Under the pieces are notes generated by a model. That model was not told where the DNA came from. It did not search any database and was given only the letters and a program-made list of their open reading frames with translations. From Sternotherus odoratus (lineage: Eukaryota; Chordata; Testudines; Kinosternidae): a stretch of DNA of 64,000 nucleotides. Below are positions 10,991 through 22,388 of this stretch, piece after piece. The DNA is taken from the NCBI GenBank assembly GCA_032164245.1, contig JAVMKO010000003.1, positions 71,804,390-71,868,389 of the forward strand, read 5' to 3'. The position numbers were made by a program, and so were the translations under genes. Each line of letters starts with the position of its first letter. The first letter of the stretch is position 1.

Positions 10991-11170
10991 CATGGTGTAT
11001 ACACTGAGTTTTAAATATGGAGCAAATTTCACCTCTGGTGTAACTCAAGGAATCAATTTAGCCCATTGTATTTTGAAGGAATAAAACTCTTTACAGGATT
11101 GCAAGCAGTGACATACATTTGAAGGTTTCTTTTTAAATGTAATTATCTAGGTAAATATCAATAAAGAAAC

Positions 11171-11345
<175 letters not shown>

Positions 11346-13139
11346 AACAATAACGACTTTTGTTACACTGCCAATTAGCCTCTGGAAAGAGAAATCCTTA
11401 CTAAAGGTCACATTTTGTTTTCCACCAGGTGGCACTGTGACACACCACAAATCAGGCTGGAAAGAAAAAATAAATGTGGATTCTTTCAACCAATTCAGTG
11501 TAAGAGTGTGCCAAACAAGTAATGATATTCACTTAGGAAAGGAACCTTTGGATTTGTCATCTAAATACCAAGAATCTCCTGCAGATAGGAAATTATTTAT
11601 GGGTTTTAGAGACTGGAGATCAAGAAAGGAAACTGTCTCTTGATTAGAGTTCACAAATGGTAAAATTCTAAATGCAGGTCTTTTGGTTGTTGATCTATTT
11701 GATTGGGCTATATTAGCCCAGAACTGTGAATCCCAACCCTTTTGAAGTCCATTAATAAAACTTGACCTTTATAACACAATGTGGAGGGGACGGAACACTT
11801 CAACTGGCTGAGCACAGCAGATTCTATTAAAATTCTCAGAGTGCATGACCTTCACACTTTACCTGTTTCATGTATTTACTCACAAACATCACTTAATGAG
11901 ATAGAGAAGCACAGTCCCCATTTTACAGATGAAGGGTTTGAGACAGAGATACTGAGATCTGAACCAGCAAAGTATTTAAGCATACGCTTAACTTTAAGCA
12001 CATGAATAATCTCACTTACATCAGTGCAACTTCTCACATGCTTCGAGTTAAGCATATAGCTAGCAGGAATAGGGCCTAAGTGATTTGACCCAAGTCTAAC
12101 ATGAACTCTGTGGCAGAGTTAGTAGTAGAACTCACATCTACTCTGTTTCAGTCAAGTGCTTTCACTACAAGCCACCCATCCGGTCTTTGGAGCACTCTCC
12201 CATCTCCGGTGCCAAACCACCTCACTTCATTCAAATCCCAATTTAAGATGGGGGGATAGCACCTTAAAAATTGCACTGTCATAAAACTGAACCTGAAACC
12301 TGTGCCTGAAGTGCATTGTCTGTTTCTGATTTAGACTGTAAACTCCTTGAATCAAGAACAAAATCTTCATAAGTGTTGGAGAGAGTAAGCCAGCTATGCA
12401 TAGTAGGAGCATGGGTCACAAATGTCTAATAATAATTGCATATGAGGAAAAAGCGTGTTGTGCACCTTTTCCACATAGTATAGAGACATTACACCCAGGA
12501 AGTACAAGCTCAAATTCTTGTAATTCATAAGGGTCACTGCAGCAAATTACAAATTTAAATATAAAGGGTCACTCTCAATTAGTTTTGGGGCAAAGTTTAT
12601 TTATTTATTGAGGAAAAACTTTTGTTATTTGAGTAGAACTATCACACAGATGGCATTTAAAACAATAATTTTAGGAAAAACAAGGTTTTGGAGGGAGTAT
12701 TGAATATTTCCATACAGTCGACTGATGGCAACCGAAAGGGCATTGTGCCTGTGCATGAAGTAAAAACGAAGGAGTCTAGACTAGATTCTTTGTCAAAGGA
12801 GAGTAGAATGCAGAAAGTAAACAAACAACATGAAAGATGACAGTCCAAATATTGGACACAAGATTTATGTTTACAGTGTCCCTTTTGTAAAAGTTCTCTC
12901 TCAGATGAAAGCTTCCTCCTGCTGCAGCCCCAAGTAATGTTCCAGCCAGGGGAGGAGAGGGGAATGGATGGTCCAGAGCTGTGTTAGTGGTGACTCCTGG
13001 CTATGACTTTTGCTGTCTCAACAGACCTCCTTCCAGAAGCTGTCCCAGCTGGTATAGAGGAACGGGCATCTGATAGAAGCTTCCTCTATAAATGAGGCCT
13101 CTCTATTTCAGTAGCCCCCAACTTTGACCCTGTTACAGC
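11346..13139. other. Intergenic; one antisense MIR-like fragment
   Basis: About 11875-12160 contains CCCCATTTTACAGATGAAGG and later ACCCAAGTC ... GTGGCAGAGTTAGTAG text, an antisense MIR-like SINE. No gene is seen. Confidence 0.5.
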
Positions 13140-13460
13140 TCAAGTGCTAGATGCAAGTCCTGAGACCTGTTGGATGCTCTCAGCTGCCTCTGACTTTCTC
13201 AACTTCCTGGATATGTCCCTGGCAGGCACGGGCCGCGGGCTTCTCTCCCCTGCTGGGCAGCGCAGAGAGAAGCCATGCCATGCACCTGGGACAGAGGCAC
13301 CAGCAGCCTGCAGGCCCGAAGTTCTCTGTCCCCAGCAGGCGTGGGCCACGGCTTCTCTCCATGCTGCCCAGCAGGCGAGAGAAACCCTGCTGTAAGGCGA
13401 CCCCGCTTTTAACGCGATGGGATTTATTGGATCCCAACTGTCATGTTATAGCCAGGCTCC
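13140..13460. repeat. GC-rich repeat with internally duplicated block
   Basis: The block CGGGCTTCTCTCCCCTGCTGG (13235) recurs as CACGGCTTCTCTCCATGCTG (13347), each followed by a GCCCAGCAG-type segment and GAGAGAA. It ends in GGCGACCCCGCTTTTAACGCG, which reads like a MITE arm. No termini assigned. Confidence 0.4.
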
Positions 13461-16425
13461 ACTGTATAGACACCCTTAATCTTTTGGTGTCCTCCTTTAT
13501 TTCAGCATCATGGCCATTTTCTGTGTTTAGATATATGGAGCTGTGTTGATACAATGCAACAGCAAGGCTAAAGCAGAAGAAACAAAAACAACATTGCAAA
13601 GATACCGGAGACACAAAATACTGATAAAATTTGTGGACAGTCTGCTGCCTGTCCTTGAGCATAACATCTAATTTAAGAAAGCTCCAGCCGAACCTCCAGG
13701 ACCCACAGGCCACCAGCCAACCCAAGCTCCGGCCCAGCCATGCTGACCCCTGGCCTGGGTTAGGGGAGGCTTACCCTCCCGTGGCCTATTATACCCAAAG
13801 CTCATGCTTTTGAAGTTCATTGTTCACTAGTAAAGATACAGTGAGTTGTTGCCCTCCTCTGTTTGTCTCTTTCTTCCTCTCTTAGCTTTACACTTTCTTA
13901 CACACTTATCTGTAAGACTGGAGCAATTATCCATGTCTTTTGCAGCAACCAACCTTCTCTTTCTTCTGTCCTCTCCTAAAAGTCTTTGTGTATCCTTCCT
14001 GTGCAGTTCTACTCCAAGACAACTTGTCAAGGCCTTCTTGTACTTGAGCTACGGTATTGTCCCATATCATTTTGTGTAAGGTCAAAATCTGGTTTCCTCA
14101 TGGCAGGGACCTGTCTTTCTAAGTGCAATAGTAGTCACTCTATAAATTAACAGACATATAATTAAACAATTGGTAAAAGATTATTACAGTTATTTTGCAA
14201 ACTTCTCCTCTTTATAGAAACACACATTAAAAAATTGAATGGTGAATTGGTAGGATTTTTTAAATTTGTTTTCTCCCTTAAAAAGAAAACCTGCTTTCAT
14301 GGATCACAGTTTACCAACCTTTCCTTTGTCTCCAGGATATATGAAAAGACAGGTTAATAAACAACCCTAGATTTTTCAGATTTGAATTTTTTAGCTATCT
14401 AATCTATATTTGCTATTCTGTTCTGCTCCTGCAAACAGTGATAATATACTGCTGATGTATTTATGGACCTACATTAGCTCGTAACCATTCCTTCTGTCTT
14501 CCATTCCAGATTAACAGAGGTATGAAAACTGAAGGCTAATCTCCCCAGTCTGAATTTTCCCAGTCTATACATTGTTGTACATCATTTAATGAGATATTTC
14601 TCCAGTCATCATTATTCCAGATCAGTAGAAGCAAATCCCTGTCTCCTGACTGCTTTAACTAAGTATCTCACACATGACTGTCTTTCCAATCTGATCCAGT
14701 TTAACAGTCTGGTTTTCTCTTACTACCTCCCTAATCTGTGGAGATGGATCTAAATCTTGAGCCAAACTCCATGGGGTTTCTCTTGCATGCTCTTTTCCCT
14801 ATTTGTGCAAAAGGGAACCAATCAGTTGTCACTGCCAAGCAAGCAGCTTAGAGGTTGCACTGAAAAATAAAAGACAGGCCCAGGAGAGGAAGTTTAAAGG
14901 TCCTCATGGTTCTTGTTCGCTTTCTTCATTTAAGAAATTCACAGAACTAATGAGGGATCATTGCTGGAGGGTAAATGTGAATAACCTCTGATCTTTAGGA
15001 AACAGTGACAAGCTTTCAAGTCCAGTGATTCTTTGCATCGCTTTACATTTTCAAGGCTATCAGCACAAGAAAAAGGTTTAGGAACTTCTCGGTAAACATG
15101 GAGATTCTCCTTTTCATTTCTAGGCCCATACAAATTACTCTCTGCAACACTTATGAGGAATGTGGATTTTAAAAAGCAAAGGAAGCAGAAAAGAAATCTG
15201 TCTCACACAACACAAATTCCTAAATTAAGAGCATAATTTCCATGCTTCTTCCTTCAAAGAAACAAAAAGAATAGAGCATCACTGGACCTTTTTCTCACCA
15301 TCTGAGAATATCAGACAGATGTTGCTAGATTTTATTTTAGTGCAATATGAAAGTCGGAACTGGTGAAATGTCAAATTCAGTCCTGGCATAAACCCATTGA
15401 CTTCAGTGGAATTGTGCACACTTAGATCAGGGTTGACTCTGGTATGAAATGTCTAATCTTCTGTTCATATTTAGCAAGATAACTACATTGTTATATTTAT
15501 CAAAATAAAATAAAAAAACAAAATTGAATTTTACTTAGTTTGGTTATTTCTTTAGACACTGCTTAAGTCACCACCATATGGGCTGTATATTTTACAATGG
15601 GTAGCTTCTAAATTCTCACTTGACATCCCTACAAAACACGAACACACATCTGTCAAGGCAATAAACAAAAATCATGATTATGACTGCTTGTTTGTCATAG
15701 CAAAAAAAGAAAAAGAAAAGAAAACCCCGCAACATTTAGTTGTTTTAAACCCCCGGAGTCATAGCACACTTTTTAAAATATATTAGGTAGGGATGAGTAG
15801 TATATTTTTAAAATGTACTAAAATATATTAATTCAAATATGAAAAATCCATAAAGCACATGATGTGCAATCCTGGCCCTACTGAAGACACTGGGAGCCTT
15901 GCCCTGACTTCAGTGAGGCCAGCATTTCACCCAGGGAATATTGATAACCTATAAAATAATACTAAGTTCTTCCAAAAAGCAAAGACTGTGATATGGTTGT
16001 AAACTATGTGCTTTTGCAGGTGACATTGAAGCACATCTTTAAACCAAGAAAAGGAATGTTCTGCACAAGCACTCATTGTCGACAGGATTGAAGATGACAG
16101 CACTGCACTGGGTACTTTTGTTCATGTTTAGCAGATTATCATCAAAACCAAGACTATAAAATGTTTTTAAGACTGAAAGCTAAAAAAGCACCATGGCCGA
16201 CTATTGAGTAGCTGTGAAAAACTGCAGAATCTGTGACAAGTGACAAATGAGCAGTTATAATCATGATTCATAATTAGATCATAAAAACTGGTATTACCCG
16301 ATATACAACAGTACAGTAATTCAAATGATAAAGGGCATCCATCCATCTGCAGTATGGCTCACACTGAAGTTACACCCAGATCTGGTTACCATATAGAATT
16401 AGTCATGTGCCATAAATTCTGTTTA
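13461..16425. other. Intergenic, nothing recognised
   Basis: AT-rich sequence with no open frame or repeat that I can name. Confidence 0.45.
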
Positions 16426-16448
16426 TCTATATATATAAAAGTCAAGTG

Positions 16449-16496
16449 GTGTATGTATGTGTGTATGTATGTATGTATGTATGTATGTACGTATGA
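16449..16496 (+). repeat. (TATG)n simple repeat
   Basis: About 48 bases of GTATG/TATG tetramers within the Helitron-like element. Confidence 0.9.
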
Positions 16497-16735
16497 CTGC
16501 GAAGTCCTCCCGCACCGTTTGAGCCAGAGACTTGAAATTTGGTACAGTGAGGGGTCTTGGGGTCTAGATGCTGGTAAGGGTCGAAAAATTTTCAGACCTC
16601 ACCTCTGACGCCCCCCAGGGGTGAAAGTCTTTCAGGGCCAATCACATCGGCTGGGCAGTTAGCTGGTGATGATGTCATAATACCCCCTCCAACAGACACC
16701 TCACTCACTCAGCTCACTGCCCCTCCCTCCTCCAA

Positions 16736-16965
16736 CGGAACCCCGGAGATCTCTCAGTTCTCTGCCCCTCCCCCCTCCCAACGGAACCCCGGAGATCCCT
16801 CAGTTCTCTGCCCCTCCTCCCTCCCAACGGAACCCCGGAGATCCCTCAGTTCTCTGCCCCTCCCCCCTCCCAATGGAACCCCGGAGATCCCTCAGTTCTC
16901 TGCCCCTCCCCCCTCCCAACGGAACCCCGGAGATCCCTCAGCCCCGTGCCCCCCCCCCACCTGCG
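16736..16965 (+). repeat. 46-bp minisatellite, five copies
   Basis: The unit starts CGGAACCCCGGAGATCCCTC and recurs at 16736, 16782, 16828, 16874 and 16920, exactly 46 bases apart, with few substitutions. A degenerate sixth copy follows to about 17015. Confidence 0.93.
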
Positions 16966-17035
16966 AAGGTCCCCGGAATCCCTCGGCTCTGCCCCCCCCT
17001 CCCCTGCGACGGATCCGAGTTGGGTTTGGTGGGAC

Positions 17036-17160
17036 GGTGAGTGAGATGGGGTTGTCGGGTTTGCTTGGGGGGGTGAGGTGGGGGTGTCGGGTTTGGTCGG
17101 GGGGTGAGGTGGGGGTGTCGGGTTTGGTCGGGGGGTAAGTGAGCCGGGAGGTGTTGGGGT
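17036..17160 (+). repeat. G-rich minisatellite, about 31-bp unit
   Basis: The unit GGTGAGGTGGGGGTGTCGGG followed by TTTGGTCGGGG occurs about three times. A related block resumes after the inserted LTR (17869-17950), so the LTR split the array. Confidence 0.8.
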
Positions 17161-17161
17161 T

Positions 17162-17868
17162 TGTGGCGGGGTGTCCACCCGCCCCCTACTGAAAGGGGCT
17201 TGGAAAAGCCCCAAAAGGGGTTTGAAATAGCCTGGGAGGCTAGCCTGCAAACTCCCAGGTTGATTGGGAGTTGGGCTCAGCTGTGTGGCCACGCCCCAAA
17301 CACTCCCAGCCAGGATATAAGGGCTGGGAGGCAGAGAAGCAGGGGCAGTCTCCTCTGCAGTCAGAGCGAGACAGGCCTGCTGCAGGAGGAAGCCAGGTAC
17401 CTGGGTTAGGGCAGAGCTGGGGCAGGGCAGAAGGAGCTGGGTGGGCTCTAGCCACGAGCCCCAGGCCTCCGGGCCTGATACAAGGTCCAACCCAGAACTA
17501 CCAGGGTTGCAGGGAGCAGCCTAGGGCCGGAGATAGCAGCAGCAGCCCAACCCTCCTTGCCGGTGATGAGTAGCCATGATACTGCAGTCCGCCCCAGTGA
17601 GCAGGGGCAAGTAGTGACTGACAGTGGCACATTCTGAGGCAGGTTGGGGATAGTGGGTGGTGGGTTCCCTGGGGAGGGGAGACCCTAAAACCAGTGGGGT
17701 ACTGCAGGGTGCAGCACCCTCAGCAAGGGGCTCCGGGGTCCGGGAAGGGCACGGGGCCAGTGTGGAGAAGCGGACGTCGGCCAACAGAGGGCGCTCCAGG
17801 GGTCAAAGAGCTAATTCCCGTGACGACCAGACGGGGGCGCCGCTGGGTGAGTGACCGACCCCGTGACA
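17162..17868. mobile_element. Solo LTR with exact 5-bp target duplication
   Basis: The 707-bp segment begins TGTGGCGGGGTG and ends CCCCGTGACA (TG...CA) and is flanked on both sides by GGGTT (17157-17161 and 17869-17873). A TATA-like GGATATAAGGGCTGGGAGG lies at 17313-17331. No internal coding region is present, so this is a solo LTR from recombination. The parent family (ERV or Gypsy) cannot be decided here. Confidence 0.82.
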
Positions 17869-18006
17869 GGGTTGGTCAGGGGGGGTGGGAAGGTGTCTGG
17901 GTGGGTGAGGGGTGAGGTGTGGGTGTTGGGGTTGGTCAGGGGGTGTCAGCTGTCTGCCCCCTCCCCACCTCCGACTGACCCGAGCAGCGCCGGGCACTTA
18001 TGCTAG

Positions 18007-19668
18007 TATGGAATATTTAGAGCTTCTACTCTACTTTACTCTACTCTCTTTCAGTTTATACCATGTCTACACTGTGGATTTTAGCCATCAATGTAGCTGT
18101 ACTAATTCAAATCCATATCCATAGACACAATATACTGCTATAAACAGTGACTTGTACCAGTACTGTTCAAACTGGTTTCAAACAGACTGTCACTCAGCTA
18201 CAGCTGAATTAGCCCAGTCCCAGCTAGATCCCTAAAGCTGATTTTGAGCTGGTATTCCCCAGGGAGGCAATGACCAGAGCACTACGATGACATGCTCTCA
18301 GCTGTTTATGTTGTTGAGCAGATGGGCTGTTGCATGCTGAACAAGTTGGAACTTTTTAGAATCGGTCAAAAAATGGGAAAATTTGTTTACACCAGGGTTT
18401 TTTCTCCCCAGAATGAATCCCTTTGTCAAAAATGTTTAAAACTGAACATTTCTCAACTATGGTTATGTATATATCCAAAAGCAGTGATGAGTCCATGTGG
18501 CCACCCTGGTTTCAGTTGTCTGGAGGCCTTAATAGAGAGTGATGTTAAAGAGATGGAAGTGTTCTTCAAAATCTTCCCTCTCCCACCAGCACAATCCTAG
18601 TTTTCCTATGATTCAATTTCCACCAGTCATTCTTCATTCAGTTACTGATTCCAGGAGACTCTACAATCATGGGCATGTGAAAGGATCTCCCCTGGTCTTT
18701 TAGCCCACCCTCCGCTGCATCATAGCAGGATTAACTTCACCATTCCTAAATACCAGGCCATAACTAAGGTTTCTATTTTACATGACTTCATTCATATTTT
18801 TTATACTGTCACCAGCCCATGCTTCCGTTTCAAGGAGGTATTAAAATGCCCAGAGAGCCAACCATTATTTTCAGCTATAGCCTGTAAATCCAAGATGACC
18901 CTATTGATGGTAATTTGCAAAATGTAAACTGAGGGCAACATTTGGCCCACCAATTGTAAAAGGAGTCTCAGTTTATAAACTGTCCTTGTGCTAAGTGAAG
19001 GGATTAACATACCCCTCAATGGCTAGATTTGTTCTTTAAACTCTCCATTTGTGATTGGGGTCTTTTCCACTTGTGTATTATGATTCCCCCCCCCCCCCCG
19101 AGTCATAAAAAAAGCACTAAAAACCTCTAAAGAACAAGAATTCTCCTGTTAGCAATGGAAAGCAAGTACACTCCCAAACAGGTATGAATTTCACCCTGAG
19201 TAAATGAGGCTGGGGGTTCTCTTTCTAAGAACCAAGGCATGAAATGAGACACTTTCAGAAGGAAGAAAGTGTATACACTGACAATGTGGTGAGACAAGCT
19301 TAGGTAAACTATACTTGAGTTGTTTATTTTCTTCTCCCTCCCCTCCCACTTCCCATTAAAGCACCAAAATACATTTATATTTTAAAACTGATCACTACAC
19401 CTGGGTATACTAGAAATAATTAGTGGTATGATACCTGTATTAAACTTTAGATGGTCTTTCAATTTGAAGCATCAGAAAAGCAAATGCATATATAACTTTC
19501 ATATGGGAAGTGATGTAATGTAAAAGTCTAACATAACACTACCCTCTACCTAAATTGATACTCTGTCACCACCATTGTGCCAAGGCAACAAATTTCCTTA
19601 CATGCTTTGAGTTGACATTATCCTGAAGCCAAGTGTTAATGGAGCAACATCTTTATTGTTAATAGGAA
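18007..19668. other. Intergenic; possible MITE arm, otherwise nothing
   Basis: At 18060-18130 the text ACCATGTCTACACTGTGGAT ... CATATCCATAGACACAAT looks like a short MITE. A 13-15 base poly-C run sits at 19086-19099. No gene is seen. Confidence 0.45.
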
Positions 19669-19728
19669 GCTGACTTTACACTGCTGACTTTACACTGCTG
19701 ACTTTACACCGCTGACTTTACACTGCTG
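19669..19728 (+). repeat. 14-bp tandem repeat, four copies
   Basis: Unit GCTGACTTTACACT, four copies with one substitution, plus a partial GCTG. Confidence 0.95.
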
Positions 19729-19818
19729 TAAGCAAGTGGGCTGTTTCACCAGCCCAGGAAGGGAAGCAGATACCATTCCCAAGTCCTTTTAATGCCTTTT
19801 CTTCAGCAAAGCATGACT

Positions 19819-20110
19819 TATGGCTTGTCTTCACTACCGCGGGTAGCAATCGATCTTTTGGCAATCGATTTATTCCATCTCATCAAGACGCGATAAATCG
19901 ATCGCCAGTGGTGCCCGTCGACTCCGGAACTCCAGCTCTCCCAGAGGCGCAAGCTGGAGTCGATGGGGGAGCGTGCCGCCAACCGCTGCCATGAGGATGG
20001 CAGGTATGTCGGCTGAAGATACGCCGATTTCAGCTATGTTATTCACATAGCTGAAGTTGTGTATCTTCAGTTGATCCTCCCCCCCCCCCCCCAGTGAAGA
20101 CCAGCCCATA
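19819..20110. mobile_element. Foldback MITE, copy 1
   Basis: Ends TATGGCTTGTCTTCACTAC and AGTGAAGACCAGCCCATA are inverted repeats. The interior carries GTCGACTCCGGAACTCCAGC and its inverted partner AGCTGGAGTCGAT, and a second hairpin around AGCTATGTTATTCACATAGCT. It matches the better preserved copy at 48021-48326. Confidence 0.82.
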
Positions 20111-20285
20111 CTATTGGAATACAAAAGACATAAAGAACACAAAGTGAACTCTACTATTGGCAACAACCCCCAGATATTATCACCTTGCTGCCTCCAGCAC
20201 CAGCAGAAAAGAAAACACACCCTTTCCCTGTATGCTCTTCCCCAGCTTCCTCTTCCTTATATATTCTGCACAGCCATGTGAAACA

Positions 20286-20758
20286 CAGGGTAGGCAACCT
20301 ATGGCACACGTGACGAAGGCAGCACGCGAGCTGATTTTCAGTGGCACTCACACTGCCTGGGTCCTGGTCACCGATCTGGGGAGGTCTGTGTTTTAATTTA
20401 ATTTTAATTGAAGCTTCTTAAACATTTTATTTACTTTACATACAACAATAATTTAGTTATATATTATAGACTTCTCTAAAGGTGGGGAAGGATAGCTCAG
20501 TGGTTTGAGCACTGGCCTGCTAAAACCCAGGGTTGTGAGTTCAATCCTTGAGGGGGGGATTTAGGGAGATGAGGCAAAAATAGGGACTAGTCCTGCTTTC
20601 AGCAGGGGGTTGAACTAGATGATCTTCTAAGGTCCCTTCCAACCCTGATATTCTGTGATTCTAAAAACATTCAAATGTATTGCTGGCACCCAAAACCTTA
20701 AATGAGAGTGAATAAATGATGACTCAGCACACCACTTCTGAAAGGTTGCAGACCCCTG
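20286..20758. mobile_element. hAT-like element (GGCAACCTATGGCAC family) split by a SINE
   Basis: It starts CAGGGTAGGCAACCTATGGC and ends TGAAAGGTTGCAGACCCCTG. Interior text (CAGTGGCACTCACACTGCCT, TTTACTTTACATACAACA) matches copies at 28468-28774 and 36624-36925. Removing the SINE at 20481-20659 leaves about 290 bp, the normal size of the family. Confidence 0.82.
20481..20659 (+). mobile_element. Turtle tRNA-derived SINE inserted in the hAT-like element
   Basis: The head (GATAGCTCAGTGGTTTGAGC ... GGTTGTGAGTTCAATCC) is a tRNA-like Pol III promoter with A and B boxes. The tail (TGAACTAGATGATCTTCTAAGGTCCCTTCCAACCCTGATATTCTGTGATT in pieces) equals a CR1 3' end. Target duplication TCTAAA is at 20475-20480 and 20660-20665. 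Confidence 0.92.
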
Positions 20759-21062
20759 CCTTAACCCTTTCTAACCTGCTGTTTCACTTTGTCACAATTA
20801 ATTAAAGAGCACAGGCTCTGCTGAACACATTAGTGACAAAGTCTGTGTTGTAATGTAAATACCATATCACATTTTTGGTTTACAAGTGCCTATTACAAAA
20901 TACACGGATCTCAGGACCCAGTTTACTTTGGCACTGCCTAGATATGGCATGGGAACAAAAGACTTCCATTGGACATTAGGTTGTTCTAACTAAAGACAAG
21001 GAGTGACATTTTAATACCTTCTTTGGTGGACTATATCCTGGCCTGAACTCAATGATTTAGCA

Positions 21063-21598
21063 CAGGGGTGGGCAAACTGTGACCCCTGGACCACATCCAG
21101 CCTGTGGTCTCGCCCTGTCCGGCCCCTGAGCTCCCAGCTGAGGAGGCCCCTCCTCCCACTGCTCCCCTTCTTCCCCCGCAGCCTGCGCTCTCCGGCGGAT
21201 CGGCACGGCAGTGTGTGAGCAGCGTGGTAAGGGGGCTGGGGTCTTGGGGGGCAGTCAGGGGACAGGGAGTTGGATAGGTGTGGGAATCCCAGGGAGCCTG
21301 TCAGGGGGTGGGGGTGTGGATACGGGTCGGGGAAGTCAGAGGACAGGGAACAGAGAGGTTGGATAGAGGGTGGGGTCCTGGGGAGGGTCTCTGGAGAGGG
21401 TGGTCAGGAAACAAGGAGCAGGGGGGGTTGGATGGGTTGGCGGTTCAGAGGGGGGCAGTCAGGGGGCGGGAAGTGGATGGGGGCCAGATAGGGGGTGGGG
21501 CCAGCATGTTAGGGGAGGCACAGCCTTCCTTACCCGGCCCTCGGTACAGTTTTGCAACCCCGATGTGGCCCTCAGGCCAAAAAGTTTGCCCATCCCTA
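21063..21598. mobile_element. hAT-type MITE, exact 8-bp target duplication
   Basis: Ends CAGGGGTGGGCAAACTGTG and AAAAGTTTGCCCATCCCTA are inverted repeats. The flanks have a perfect ATTTAGCA duplication (21055-21062 and 21599-21606). The interior is G-rich with GGGAGTTGGATAGG-type repeats and no transposase. Confidence 0.92.
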
Positions 21599-21978
21599 AT
21601 TTAGCAGTTCTTTTTCATCTCTAACCACTAGGATCCTAAACAAAGATAATTAAATGTTAAGATCAATCTCACCTTATTTTTAAAAGCAGTTTTCTAGAAC
21701 GGAACTGATATAATACAAATCAGTATAATTTTAAGTACACATTTGCATATTGGATTTATTTTCAAGGTCTACTCAGCTGTTCCAGGACACTAATAATAAT
21801 GTCTAATATAACCTTACTACGGTAGCTATTCTTCTTCTTTGATTCCTGGCTGTCAGATCAATAGCTATGATGGGGCCAAAGTAAATCTGTCCACACTTTC
21901 TATCTTGTATCAGCTTCACAGCCTGTTCATCTTTAAATCTTACTGTTCTATGTCATTCTTCACCATGTCTATCTAACA

Positions 21979-22388
21979 CAGTGGTTCTCAAACTTTTTAT
22001 AGTGGTGACCCCTTTCCCACACTGGGCCTCTAAGCGCGACACACCCCGCCCCAGGGTTCGGGGGGGGGGGGGGGGCGTGCCTGTAGCCCAGTCCACTGCG
22101 CCAGGGGCTGGGATGGGGGGGTTCCAGCAGCCCCACGGAGGTGCTGGCAGCCAACTGTGGCAGGGGCCAGGCTTGCGGGGCCACCAGCAGCCTGCCACAG
22201 CAGGAGCCGCGGCTGGGACCGGCCTTATGGGGGCGCTGGCAGCCCGCCGGGGCAGGGGTACGGGCTGCCTGCAGCAGCAGGGGCCAGATGCCAGCAGCCC
22301 GTGGCAGTGGCATTGTTCGGGGGCGGCTGCTGGCAGCAGGGGCTCGCGACCCCCAGAGGGGTCCCGACCCCCACTTTGAGAACCAGTG
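21979..22388. mobile_element. hAT-type MITE (CAGTGGTTCTCAAAC family)
   Basis: It begins CAGTGGTTCTCAAACTTTTT and ends CCCACTTTGAGAACCAGTG. The flanking 8-mers ATCTAACA and ATCTAACG differ at one base. The interior is GC-rich with a poly-G run and CAGCAG-rich text and gives long spurious open frames. Confidence 0.88.

Larger units (their letters stand above)
16426..18006 (+). mobile_element. Helitron-like nonautonomous element
   Basis: The left end is TCTATATATATAAAAGTC, preceded by A, and the right end is CTAG, followed by T, with a short GC-rich hairpin (CCCG...CGGG) 12 bases before it. This fits Helitron rules (5' TC, 3' CTRR, insertion between A and T). The segment CCGTTTGAGCCAGAGACTTG then GAAATTTGGTACA also resembles vertebrate Helitron leaders. 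It carries a TATG repeat, two minisatellites and an inserted solo LTR (17162-17868). No Rep/helicase open frame is present. Confidence 0.6.

Noticed and set aside
16736..16965. Regular repeats considered as a CRISPR-like array
   Set aside because: There are no unique spacers; the 46-bp units abut directly, and the genome is a vertebrate one.
16846..17490. 214-residue Pro-rich frame on the minus strand
   Set aside because: It runs across a minisatellite, an LTR boundary and an LTR, so it cannot be a natural gene.
20481..20560. Possible tRNA gene
   Set aside because: A and B boxes are present, but the sequence does not fold as an intact tRNA and continues into a CR1-like tail. It is a SINE head. 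The same holds at 46130-46205 and 52371-52420.
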